A stretch of DNA of 64,000 bases, from positions 1 to 64,000 of the forward strand of contig CAVSPF010000003.1 of the NCBI GenBank assembly GCA_963729995.1, written 5' to 3'. The translations under genes were made by a program, and so were the position numbers. The notes below the pieces were generated by a model. The model ran no database searches. It was not told where the DNA came from and saw only the letters and a list, made by a program, of their open reading frames with translations. Positions 17,356 to 24,523 of the stretch are shown here, piece by piece. This stretch comes from VRUE01 sp963729995 (GTDB lineage Bacteria > Actinomycetota > Thermoleophilia > Solirubrobacterales > 70-9). Numbering within the stretch: the first letter of the stretch is position 1; each line of letters begins with the position of its first letter.

Positions 17356-17383
17356 AGGCCCACCTACTTGCTTTGGTGGGCCT
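17356..17383. terminator. Hairpin downstream of the secreted-protein gene
   Basis: Perfect 9-bp stem AGGCCCACC (17356-17364) / GGTGGGCCT (17375-17383) with a 10-nt loop, between convergent genes. There is no T run, so it could be a bidirectional weak terminator or only a structural remnant. Confidence 0.4.
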
Positions 17384-17386
17384 ACG

Positions 17387-17497
17387 CAGGCGCCTGCCCA
17401 GCCGCCCCCACCAATCTCCCGTGCACCGCCCGCGCCTCCTCAACTGACATCATCGGCCGTCGTCGCCCCAGGTACCAGGCCAGCATCCGCGCCGGCG
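17387..17497 (-). repeat. Repeat copy 2 of NERD-like C-terminal fragment
   Basis: About 85 percent identical to 16142-16251. Reverse-strand reading SPARMLAWYLGRRRPMMSVEEARAVHG is conserved despite nucleotide changes, so selection on the protein acted before decay. No start codon and no upstream domain. It sits just after the stop of the zinc-ribbon membrane gene. Confidence 0.6.
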
Positions 17498-17509
17498 AGA
17501 CTCCGAGAC

Positions 17510-17989
17510 TCAATCCCCGTTCGCACTGGCTATCGCCGGGCGCTCCTCCCACCGAAACCCGCAGTACCGGCACACCTTCGCCCTCGCCAGTACTGTCTCA
17601 GCGCAGTCCGGGCATTCCTTGTGGGCGTCTCGGTATCGCGCATAGGCGCCAGCGCCCAGCATGGCGATTGCACCGGTAAACACGACAACCCCGAGCACCT
17701 GATAGGGCCCGAACGAGTCGAGGTCCCGCTGCCTTAGCGTCGGCGGCGCCCAGAGCATGCCCGCCAGCAGCAGCGGCCACACCACGACCATCGGCTTCCA
17801 CATGCTGCGGCCGAAATCGGTCGCGATCACCAAGACGACGGAGAGCGGCAAAAGGGTTGCCATGTAGGCGAAGCCGACGACGCCAAGCGCGACGACGCCC
17901 TGCGAGCTGGTCGCGAACCCGACCGCGAAGGCCAGGGCGCCGACGAGGCTCACCAACATGTTGAGTCTCTCAGCCATGATCTTGGTCAT
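17510..17989 (-). CDS. Small membrane protein with C-terminal zinc ribbon
   Basis: A 159-residue protein from ATG 17989. Four hydrophobic helices cover residues ~10-120 (LVSLVGALAFAVGFA, VVALGVVGFAYMATLL, MVVVWPLLLAGMLW, VLGVVVFTGAIAMLGAG). The C-terminus is a zinc-ribbon: CPDCAETVLARAKVCRYCGFRW, two CxxC knuckles 11 residues apart, of the kind often placed on cytoplasmic tails of membrane proteins. No catalytic motif. Function unknown. The alternative start ATG at 17974 is equally usable. Confidence 0.65.
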   Translation of the reverse strand: MTKIMAERLNMLVSLVGALAFAVGFATSSQGVVALGVVGFAYMATLLPLSVVLVIATDFGRSMWKPMVVVWPLLLAGMLWAPPTLRQRDLDSFGPYQVLGVVVFTGAIAMLGAGAYARYRDAHKECPDCAETVLARAKVCRYCGFRWEERPAIASANGD

Positions 17990-18102
17990 GCCGCGATGAG
18001 CCTAATCGCGTCTCCGCGTACCTGCTCCGCGGCGTACAACGTGATGCCCGAGTCGAGGCGGCCAGATTTCCAGCCACCTCGCCGGGCTCTGTTTGATCGT
18101 CT

Positions 18103-18342
18103 CTAGCCCCTCGGCGGATACGGATCGTTGCCGCGTGGAACCGTGTCCTTGTCGCGGAACTGCCCGTTGCGCCCCTGCGTGATCAGCTCGCCGCCACCTT
18201 CGTTTCCGAGGTAGCCGCGGGCCGCTCGTTGAGCGTCCGCCTGGGTGTCGTGGTGCGAACTCGCCCGCGAGGCCCCAGGGTTCTTCACGTCCCATCCGCC
18301 CGCAGGGTTGGGCGAGACGATTCTGGTGTTTGGCTTAGCCAT
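18103..18342 (-). CDS. DUF2188 family small protein
   Basis: A 79-residue protein from ATG 18342. The DUF2188 pattern is clear: a beta strand with the NPAGGWDVKNPGASRASS turn, a helix HHDTQADAQRAARGYL, then GGELITQGRNGQFRDKDTV. Members are small basic proteins of unknown function common in actinobacteria, sometimes next to stress genes. The longer upstream frame to 18483 has no conserved content. No partner gene is adjacent on the same strand. Confidence 0.72.
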   Translation of the reverse strand: MAKPNTRIVSPNPAGGWDVKNPGASRASSHHDTQADAQRAARGYLGNEGGGELITQGRNGQFRDKDTVPRGNDPYPPRG

Positions 18343-18549
18343 GGCGGGAAGCATGGCACGGCGTTCGGACGAACAGACGTTCCCTTGTGGAGGCGCCTCA
18401 CTTGGCCACCGCGATGCTGGCACGGTGTCGACTTCCGCCTCCCGTTGCTCGGCAACTCGACTGACCGCTAGCCGCGGCGACAAAGGGCAAATCGACCTCT
18501 GCGATACCGGTCTCCCTGGGCCACAGCGAGAAGGCGCCGAAGCTTCGTC

Positions 18550-18886
18550 TCAGTCGAACCCCAGCACCTCTCGCGCCAACTCCCGCCAAGGCCCCATGTC
18601 CCAGTACCTCCGCGCCGCCCCCGACGTCGACGGCAGCACCCAGATCGCCGCCCCACCGATCCGCTCCGGTTGTGGCCCGTAGTCGACGCCGCGGCCAAGA
18701 GCGCCCCGGGCGGCGTTCTTGCCGTTGAAGGCCAGGTTCTCCGATTCCACCTCGGCGATCCGCGCCTCGAGCCCGGAGACGTCAAACTCGACCGTGCCCA
18801 TCTCCACATCGGAGCCGTGCGGCACCTGCAGATGTCGGTCAGCCCCAAACTCACCGGCTTTTCTCGCCCCGCGCCACCGCCGCCAT
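18550..18886 (-). pseudogene. Mug/uracil-DNA glycosylase-like fragment
   Basis: Reverse-strand remnant of a mismatch-specific DNA glycosylase. From ATG 18886 it reads EKPVSLGLTDICR. A shift near 18815 then gives VEFDVSGLEARIAEVESENLAFNGKNAARGALG, followed by VDYGPQPERIGGAAIWVLPSTSGAARRYW and PWRELAREVLGFD. The GxxVWVLPSTSGAxR segment is the family's second active-site loop. The N-terminal third with the GxNPS-type catalytic loop is absent, so no activity is expected. It is divergent from the RelA/SpoT gene, whose likely -10 box overlaps its first codons. Confidence 0.6.
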
Positions 18887-18898
18887 ACGATCACCGCG

Positions 18899-19678
18899 AT
18901 GGTCGCTAAACCTGACCCCTTCAAGCCACCCGCCGGTGCCGCCTTCACCAACGGCCAGGTGAACCGCGCCGGGCAGCTGTTGCGTCGCTGGTACATGCGG
19001 CTGGAAGGCCAGACCTTCGACGATTTCGGCACCAGCCTGGATGATCTCGTCGAGGCGATGGTCGCGGTCACCTGGTGGCGGAGCCTGCATGCGAGGCCGC
19101 TTTCCCGCGTAGCGGCCAACCTGCGCTACCACGTCGCCGCCGAGGGCGGGCAAGTCGATGGGCGGGTAGACGTCACCCAACGCCTCAAGCGGCGACCGAC
19201 GATCTTCAACAAGCTGGAGCGAGAGCCGACGATGCAGCTGACCCAGATGCAGGACATCGGCGGTGTCCGCGCTCGCCTGCCTTCGCTTGCTCACGTCTAC
19301 GCGGTGAGCCGCCGCTTGCGGAAGACCTGGACCATCATCCGCACCAAGGACTACGTCAAAGAGCCGCGTTCCTCCGGCTATCGGGCGATCCACCACATAG
19401 TCCGCCGCAGCGGCCGCCTGGTCGAGGTCCAGCTGCGAACCGTTCGCCAGGATGCCTGGGCCAACCAGGTCGAGGAAGACAGCAGGCGGCTCTCCATCGG
19501 CTACAAGTTCGGCGGCGGGGAGGAGGCAGTGCACGATTACTACCGGCTGTTCTCGGAGGCCTTCGCCGTCCTCGATCGCGACGAGACTTTGAGCAGGGAG
19601 CTGATCGCTGCTATCAATGAGAGCCGCGAACGCGTGGCGGATCGGCTCCAGCGCCCGCCACCGCAAGGAGACAGCTGA
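18899..19678 (+). CDS. RelA/SpoT-domain protein (small alarmone synthetase-like)
   Basis: A 259-residue single-domain RelA/SpoT synthetase-like protein. It has the core motifs RLKRRPTIFNKL (basic ATP-binding), MQDIGGVRARL (metal-binding Asp in the Di-G-R motif), KDYVKEPRSSGYRAIHHIV (G-loop with the acceptor-stacking Tyr) and LVEVQLRTVRQDAWANQVEED (catalytic Glu and Gln). No HD hydrolase, TGS or ACT domain is present. Products could be (p)ppGpp-type alarmones or, as in toxSAS proteins, pyrophosphate transfer to other targets. The ATG lies 7 bp after TACGAT, so the transcript may be leaderless. The next gene overlaps by one base, and a toxin-antitoxin-like pair is inferred. Confidence 0.82.
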   Translation: MVAKPDPFKPPAGAAFTNGQVNRAGQLLRRWYMRLEGQTFDDFGTSLDDLVEAMVAVTWWRSLHARPLSRVAANLRYHVAAEGGQVDGRVDVTQRLKRRPTIFNKLEREPTMQLTQMQDIGGVRARLPSLAHVYAVSRRLRKTWTIIRTKDYVKEPRSSGYRAIHHIVRRSGRLVEVQLRTVRQDAWANQVEEDSRRLSIGYKFGGGEEAVHDYYRLFSEAFAVLDRDETLSRELIAAINESRERVADRLQRPPPQGDS

Positions 19679-19941
19679 TGACCGAGGCAGACATCCGCCA
19701 CTACCTGATCGTCTACGACATTCCCACGTCGAAGGCCAAGGTCCGCGATTTCGGCACCGACTACGACGCGGCGATGGCCGCCTACTCCGAGATCGAGGGC
19801 GAGATGCGCGATCGCGACGACCTCGACATCGTCCTCGTCGGCGCCGACTCGCTAGAGACCGTCAAGCGCACGCACTCCAGTTACTTCCAGACCGAGGAGA
19901 CCTTCGAGTCCCTGCTGCCGGCAGGCGTGCTCAGCCGCTGA
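19678..19941 (+). CDS. Small partner of RelA/SpoT-domain gene
   Basis: An 87-residue acidic protein starting on the A of the upstream TGA (TGATG). Reading: ADIRHYLIVYDIPTSKAKVRDF, AAMAAYSEIEGEMRDRDD, then DIVLVGADSLETVKRTHSSYF. The beta-alpha-beta pattern is compact and the surface acidic. No named family was recognised. One-base coupling to a small alarmone-synthetase-like gene suggests it acts with that protein, possibly as its antitoxin. It has no DNA-binding motif. Confidence 0.65.
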   Translation: MTEADIRHYLIVYDIPTSKAKVRDFGTDYDAAMAAYSEIEGEMRDRDDLDIVLVGADSLETVKRTHSSYFQTEETFESLLPAGVLSR

Positions 19942-20324
19942 TCGCCCGCCCGGGCCATCCCACTCCGGCTGAACCCCCGGCACGAGGGGCGGGGAAGAAC
20001 CCCCGAGCGCCAGCCAAGCCAACCTTCCGCAGCCGAGCCTCTCAAACAAGCCGACGGCTGCTCCGCTCCGCGTCCGCTGCCGTCGGGCAGTGGGCCAACG
20101 CTCCTGGTCATCTTGAGCCGCCCGCCTCGCGACTCTGTCGCTAGTACAGACGGGTTTATGAGAAGTCCCCGGTGACCACCGCGCCCCCGGACCGCAACGA
20201 ATATCACGAAACGTCATTCAAGAAACCGCAAATTCCGTACAACTTAACACTACTTTTCCGCCGCTAGCCACACGTACACTCTGAAGTTCCGACTTAAATT
20301 TCGAACTTCGAGGGAGGTACTAAA
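19942..20324. other. Non-coding stretch, AT-richer toward its right end
   Basis: No gene is supported here. The first 200 bp are GC-rich without conserved reading frames. From about 20200 the base composition drops (AAACCGCAAATTCCGTACAA, then AACTTAACACTACTTTT), which probably holds the promoter of the gene at 20325, though no clean -35/-10 pair can be named. Confidence 0.5.
20283..20309 (+). promoter_or_regulatory. Inverted repeat in the 5' leader of the 20325 gene
   Basis: GAAGTTC (20283-20289) and GAACTTC (20303-20309) form a 7-bp inverted repeat around an AT-rich centre (CGACTTAAATTTC), immediately before the GGGAGG ribosome site. It could be an operator or an RNA hairpin controlling translation. 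Confidence 0.5.
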
Positions 20325-20837
20325 ATGTTTCAACAACCTAGCGACGCCAACGGCGGAACCGCTGTCCTCGACCCGCCGGCAAGAGATGCCGGAACAGCCA
20401 TGGACCAGTTGGCCGAGCTTCTGGACCTGAGCAACGTCAGGATGAAGCTCCAGGACAGCGATGAGGGGCCTGGTTTGAGCGCGCCCGAAATCGACCTGAT
20501 GGAGCGCGAGTACAGAAAGTTCTTGGCTCTGCAGCTGATGTATCCGGGAGTCGACATCGTGCCATGCGCCACCGTCGACGAGATGTGGCATCGACACATT
20601 CTCGACACCGCCGCCTACCGCGAGGACTGCGAGGCGATCTTCGGCCATTTCGTCGATCACTTCCCCTACTTCGGCATGCGCGGGCCCGAGGACGCCGCGG
20701 CGCTGCTCGACGCCTACGCCGACACCCTCGAGCGCTACCGCGAGGCATTCGGCGAGCCCCCCGAGGACACCTGGATCACGCGGGATGCGTCATCCAAATG
20801 CAAGCGTACTGCGTGCAAGCCGCAGAAGTGCCGCTGA
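20325..20837 (+). CDS. Glycine-rich-domain-protein-like (DUF1399-type) protein with Cys-rich tail
   Basis: A 170-residue protein with GGGAGG before ATG 20325. Residues ~25-150 hold the pattern EREYRKFLALQLMYPG, VDEMWHRHILDTAAYREDCEAIFG and HFVDHFPYFGMRGPED, diagnostic of the family in which WH-x-HI-x-D and HxPYFG are invariant. Bacterial members have no assigned reaction. The last 14 residues contain three cysteines among basic residues (SKCKRTACKPQKCR), unlike the body of the protein, and may bind metal or be modified. It stands alone between a stretch without genes and a convergent gene. Confidence 0.65.
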   Translation: MFQQPSDANGGTAVLDPPARDAGTAMDQLAELLDLSNVRMKLQDSDEGPGLSAPEIDLMEREYRKFLALQLMYPGVDIVPCATVDEMWHRHILDTAAYREDCEAIFGHFVDHFPYFGMRGPEDAAALLDAYADTLERYREAFGEPPEDTWITRDASSKCKRTACKPQKCR

Positions 20838-20854
20838 GCGCAGCTCGCTTCGCG

Positions 20855-21931
20855 TCACGCCGACGCCACCTCGCCCACGGCGATGGGCGCCCGCTGAAGC
20901 GCCGTTGCGATCTGTTCTGCGGCGGTGGGTTGGGAGCATTGCAAGAGCCAGTGAAGTCCGCTGCCGCTCGCCAGCTCAAGCTCGCCATAGAGCATGATCG
21001 GGAGCTGGCGGTTGTTCTTGAAGCGGCGGTCCGGGCCGCCCTTGACGTTGACGTACTGCCAGGTGGTGTCGACCTGCGCGGCATCGCACGGCGGTCGTTC
21101 GGTTTCGATGAACCGCTGTCTCGTCACTTGAATCCGTAGCTCCGAGTAAGAGATGTCGCTGAAGCGCTTGGCGTCCTTGACGAGCACGCGATCGGGCAGG
21201 AAGTAGAGGGCGCTCTTGCCGGCCGCGATCGATGGCATGGCGATGTTGGTCGCCAGCGCCGCGGGCGGCTGATTGGAAGCGCCGGCCCGCTTGCGGGAGA
21301 CGATCGTGTTGGCACCGGCGTTCACCTTGTATTGGTAGGTCGTGCGGACATTCCCCGCGGCGTCGACCCTCCACAGAGCCTGGCTGCCGGCAAGCGCTTG
21401 CGCTGCATCGACCAGCCCCTGGAACCAGGCGGCGGGCGCGTCGTTGACGTCGTAGAAGGCGACGACGGTTCGCCGCGCCCGATCGTTGAACCACAGCCAG
21501 ACCAGCCCTGGCACGCCCGGTAGGAGAAGGATCGCGCCGACGACGGGCTGGGTCAGGAGCACGACGATGAGCAGCCCGAGTGCCCAGGGGAAGAGCCGCC
21601 AGCGGCCCGCCGCCTCGTTCAGTTGCTCGACGATGTCGCCGGAGCCGGTCGGGAGCAGCTCAGTGGCAGTGGCGCCGGTGATGTCCTCAAGGAGGACGTC
21701 GGCGACGGGGGAAGGCGGGGGCAACTGCCAGGTCGGTTCGGGCGTGGTTTGTTGACGAGCGCCCAGGGTGGTGCGGTAGTAGACGCCCCCGGCACCCACG
21801 CGAACGTAGTTCCCCCGCGGCCCGCTGCCAATGCGGAAACCGGGAACGCCTGTACTGACTCCCACGCCGGACTTACTTAGGTTGAAGCGGAAAGGTCCTG
21901 CCTTGACGCTCTTACGGACGTAGAAGCTCAT
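20855..21931 (-). CDS. DUF4236-domain membrane protein
   Basis: A 358-residue protein from ATG 21931. The N-terminal 55 residues are a textbook DUF4236: SFYVRKSVKAGPFRFNLSKSGVGVSTG, then GFRIGSGPRGNYVRVG and GGVYYR. Two membrane helices lie at ~115-150 (WALGLLIVVLLTQPVVGAILLLPGVPGLVWLW). The C-terminal 200 residues form a soluble domain including LYFLPDRVLVKDAKRFSDISYSEL, which resembles domains found C-terminal to DUF4236. Function unknown. Such proteins are frequent in islands and phages of actinobacteria. Confidence 0.72.
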   Translation of the reverse strand: MSFYVRKSVKAGPFRFNLSKSGVGVSTGVPGFRIGSGPRGNYVRVGAGGVYYRTTLGARQQTTPEPTWQLPPPSPVADVLLEDITGATATELLPTGSGDIVEQLNEAAGRWRLFPWALGLLIVVLLTQPVVGAILLLPGVPGLVWLWFNDRARRTVVAFYDVNDAPAAWFQGLVDAAQALAGSQALWRVDAAGNVRTTYQYKVNAGANTIVSRKRAGASNQPPAALATNIAMPSIAAGKSALYFLPDRVLVKDAKRFSDISYSELRIQVTRQRFIETERPPCDAAQVDTTWQYVNVKGGPDRRFKNNRQLPIMLYGELELASGSGLHWLLQCSQPTAAEQIATALQRAPIAVGEVASA

Positions 21932-21951
21932 CAGGGTTCAGACGCGTGACG

Positions 21952-22092
21952 TCAGCGTCGCTTGGACGATATCGCCCCAACCAAAGTCGCCACCAGCATG
22001 ACCGTCAACCACACCATCCAACCCACCAGCGTGATCATCAAGCCGATCGTCAGCATCGTCAGCTGAATCGCGATGCCGATCAGCGCACCCAT
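21952..22092 (-). CDS. 46-residue two-helix membrane peptide
   Basis: Short reverse-strand ORF from ATG 22092 to TGA 21952. Almost the whole length is hydrophobic: MGALIGIAIQLTMLTIGLMI, then TLVGWMVWLTVMLVATLVGA, ending in a basic SSKRR. Two membrane helices are likely, inside or as a hairpin. It lies between the DUF4236 gene and an XRE regulator on the same strand with short gaps, so it is probably expressed with them. It could be a membrane accessory peptide or a small toxin; nothing in the sequence decides this. Confidence 0.5.
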   Translation of the reverse strand: MGALIGIAIQLTMLTIGLMITLVGWMVWLTVMLVATLVGAISSKRR

Positions 22093-22096
22093 TCGC

Positions 22097-22414
22097 TCAC
22101 CTCTGCCCGTGCGTCTGCCACCACTTGAGGAACTCGCGTAGCCGGATCTCCTTCTTTAGGTCTAGAACCTCGAACAGGGTCTTCAGCTGCTTGTCCGTCA
22201 GCGGCTTCGTCAGCCGTCCTCCCCTCTCGATAACGGAGATGTCAGTCTGCTTGCGACCTATCGCTGAAGCGAGATCCTCCTGCCGCATTCCTTTGCGGTT
22301 TCGCTGGATCGCGATCAACACGCCTACTTGAAATGCGCTGCTCAGCAAAGACCATCGTGCTTGGCCAGCTGTCTTTTCCTTACCTGGGAGTATCGGGTGC
22401 CCCTTCGCTGTCAT
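22097..22414 (-). CDS. XRE-family HTH regulator
   Basis: A 105-residue protein. The Cro/CI-type fold occupies residues ~27-90: VGVLIAIQRNRKGMRQEDLASAIG, the recognition helix KQTDISVIERGGR and the C-terminal KQLKTLFEVLDLKKEI. Start ATG 22414 is not backed by a clear ribosome site. It ends five bases before the start of the 46-residue membrane peptide, so the two may be one transcript, and it could repress it. Confidence 0.75.
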   Translation of the reverse strand: MTAKGHPILPGKEKTAGQARWSLLSSAFQVGVLIAIQRNRKGMRQEDLASAIGRKQTDISVIERGGRLTKPLTDKQLKTLFEVLDLKKEIRLREFLKWWQTHGQR

Positions 22415-22417
22415 TGT

Positions 22418-22556
22418 CTACCGCCGCACCAACCGCCCCTCCGCATCGCACCGAAACCCCGCCTTCCTATACGCCGCCGCGTACCCGGGCTGTGCGAGCA
22501 GTACTCGCCGGTCTTGAGGCATGGAGTGGGCGCGTGTTCTTCTGTGCTCAGCACAG
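22418..22556 (-). pseudogene. Decayed fragment of a secreted cysteine-containing protein
   Basis: Reverse-strand remnant related to the C-terminus of the intact gene at 25848-26132. After a shift it reads CLKTGEYCSHSPG and YAAAYRKAGFRCDAEGRLVRR, against CLGVGETCSHKPGYAAAYRR and AGFRCDAEERLVRR in the intact copy. No start or signal peptide remains. It abuts the end of the vWA gene. Confidence 0.6.
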
Positions 22557-23819
22557 CTACTCCGTCGCCGTCAGGATCCCATCGATGCAGGGCTTTAGGC
22601 CAGCCAGATCGGCGAGGTCGCCAGCGATGCGCTTGAAATCGGCGCGCGAGGCCGCCTTGGCGAGATCGGGGAGCATCTTGACCACGTCATAGGCTGACTT
22701 GGCTTTCTTCAGCTTGTCGATCACCTCGGCACCGGTGCGAAAGCCGCGAGGAGCGTGCTTTCCAAACTTCGCCGACTTTATGTCGTTGATCAGCTTGGCT
22801 AGGGGGCGCAGCCTCTTGTTCACCTTGGTCAGGTCATAGAGGCCATCTGCCGTCTTGAGGGCCCTGAGGTCGTTGAGACCGGGAACTATCCACGACGCGA
22901 TGCCGAAGCCGCACTCGGCCTCGTATTTGGTCAACTCTGCCGTGCACTTGAGGCTCGCCAGCAGCTCCTTTCCGATGCTGCCGTGGACCGGTGCGCATGG
23001 TCCCGCCGGGGGAGCGGATGGCGCTGATCCCGCCCCCGCCTCCGCCAGGCCGACAAGCTCGCTGACCAGCTGTCCGGCGTTCGCCTGCACCGCCTGACCG
23101 CCTGTGCGGGATGCCCAGTTTTCCCAGTAGGGCAGGTAGCCGCTTGCGCCGTGGTAGTCGACGAACTCGAGCGGCTTTTGATCGGCGGCCAGCTGTCCCA
23201 GCACGTTTTGCCAGTCCAGGTTCGTCGTCGCCGTCACCCCGGTGCCGGCGACGCCGGCCGGTTCGCGGAGTTCTTCTCCAGTTTCCCACGGTGAAGGTTC
23301 GACCCAGACGCCTTCCGGGATGCCTTCGTTGAGATCGTTGTCGTGAGGCACGTTGTCGGCGACCAGCACGATCAGATGACGCGCTCCGGGCCGCCAACCG
23401 ACCGTTGGATTGGTGTCCGTCTCCCACAGGGCCCGGCCGTATGCTTCTGGGTCGTCGCCGCCTCCTCCGGCATACAACCCGTCGATCGCATTAGCAACTG
23501 CGGATTGATCGCTCGTCACCGGCACGTCGAGCCGCCAGGGAAAATCTTCGGGGTTTTCTTCGTCATAGATGGAGCCGCCGTAGTCGCGGACCTCGGCCAA
23601 GCCGAACTGCACATCCGGCAGGTCCGCTCCGATTTGCGTCATCGCCTGCTGGATTTCTGCACTCGCTTCTTCCAGCGCGCCGGACATCGAGCCGCTCGTA
23701 TCGAATACGAACATCACATCAGTATGCGCCGGGGGTGCAGCGCTGGCCGTGGGTGGAGCCACCAGTGCCAACAGGGCCGCGACAAGCAGGCCGGGGGCTA
23801 CGGTCAGGAAGCGAGTCAT
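22557..23819 (-). CDS. Secreted von Willebrand factor A-domain protein
   Basis: A 420-residue exported protein. The signal peptide spans residues 1-27 (LLVAALLALVAPPTASA). The vWA domain starts at VMFVFDTSGSMSG; the MIDAS residues Asp40, Ser42 and Ser44 are intact, with a later ARHLIVLVADNVPHD strand supplying the last acidic residue. A C-terminal helical region (residues ~300-420, NKRLRPLAKLINDIKSAKF and DLAKAASRADFKRIAGDLADLA) is separate from it. vWA domains bind metal-dependently to protein or matrix partners. It is followed upstream on the same strand, 6 bp away, by the gene ending at 23826, so the two probably form an operon. Confidence 0.75.
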   Translation of the reverse strand: MTRFLTVAPGLLVAALLALVAPPTASAAPPAHTDVMFVFDTSGSMSGALEEASAEIQQAMTQIGADLPDVQFGLAEVRDYGGSIYDEENPEDFPWRLDVPVTSDQSAVANAIDGLYAGGGGDDPEAYGRALWETDTNPTVGWRPGARHLIVLVADNVPHDNDLNEGIPEGVWVEPSPWETGEELREPAGVAGTGVTATTNLDWQNVLGQLAADQKPLEFVDYHGASGYLPYWENWASRTGGQAVQANAGQLVSELVGLAEAGAGSAPSAPPAGPCAPVHGSIGKELLASLKCTAELTKYEAECGFGIASWIVPGLNDLRALKTADGLYDLTKVNKRLRPLAKLINDIKSAKFGKHAPRGFRTGAEVIDKLKKAKSAYDVVKMLPDLAKAASRADFKRIAGDLADLAGLKPCIDGILTATE

Positions 23820-23825
23820 CGCTGC

Positions 23826-24350
23826 TCATCCATTTGCCCCACCGCTCTGTTTGTTCTGCGCACGACTGGAATTGCCAGGTTTGAGGAAGACGTCGGTGAC
23901 GGCTTTTATCAGCTGGCGGAAGGCAGACTCCGCGTAGCCGAAGATGAACGCTGCGCCATCCAGCGCCGTTGGATCGATGGTGACCTTTGAGCTCCCGGTT
24001 GCTGTGCCTGCCAGTACGATTACGAGCAGGCACGCTACGGAGCCGCTTGCCGCCCCCATCAGCGGCTTGATCGGGTGCCAGTAGTTGAAGCGAGCTTCCC
24101 ATTGGCCGACGCTGTAGCGGACAATGCCTCCGAGTGAGGCGAGCAGGCCGCCAACGGCGCCCAGCCATGGAGCCTCGACCGGCACGCTGCCAAATGAGGA
24201 GGGAAGATCAAGTCGATCGCTGCCCTGGATATAGGCGACGAAGACCCCGAGGAGCACTATTGCCCACAGCAGCTGGGTCAGGTACACCCATCCGGGCATG
24301 TTCTTTGGCTGCGCGCGCGCCGTCAGCCAATTACTGACCGTTGTGTTCAT
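23826..24350 (-). CDS. Membrane protein of unknown function
   Basis: A 174-residue protein from ATG 24350. Three hydrophobic helices: VYLTQLLWAIVLLGVFVAYI (~22-41), APWLGAVGGLLASLGGIVRYSVG (~60-82) and GSVACLLVIVLAGTATG (~105-121). The C-terminal tail is polar. It is 6 bp from the secreted vWA gene and probably cotranscribed with it; it could anchor or export the vWA protein. No family recognised. Confidence 0.6.
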   Translation of the reverse strand: MNTTVSNWLTARAQPKNMPGWVYLTQLLWAIVLLGVFVAYIQGSDRLDLPSSFGSVPVEAPWLGAVGGLLASLGGIVRYSVGQWEARFNYWHPIKPLMGAASGSVACLLVIVLAGTATGSSKVTIDPTALDGAAFIFGYAESAFRQLIKAVTDVFLKPGNSSRAQNKQSGGANG

Positions 24351-24523
24351 GCTTGCCTCATGTGATGTTCGGTTGGTTGCCCCTGCATGTTTGTGCCGTC
24401 TGAGCCATCTCCCTAGAGGCGCTCTGTGGTTGGCTCGGTTCTCTCCATTGCTTCAATTTCTACGGATGCTTGGTCGGCAGCCCTGCCCCAGGGGTTCGCG
24501 CGACCCGCCCGCGCTGGTGTCGC

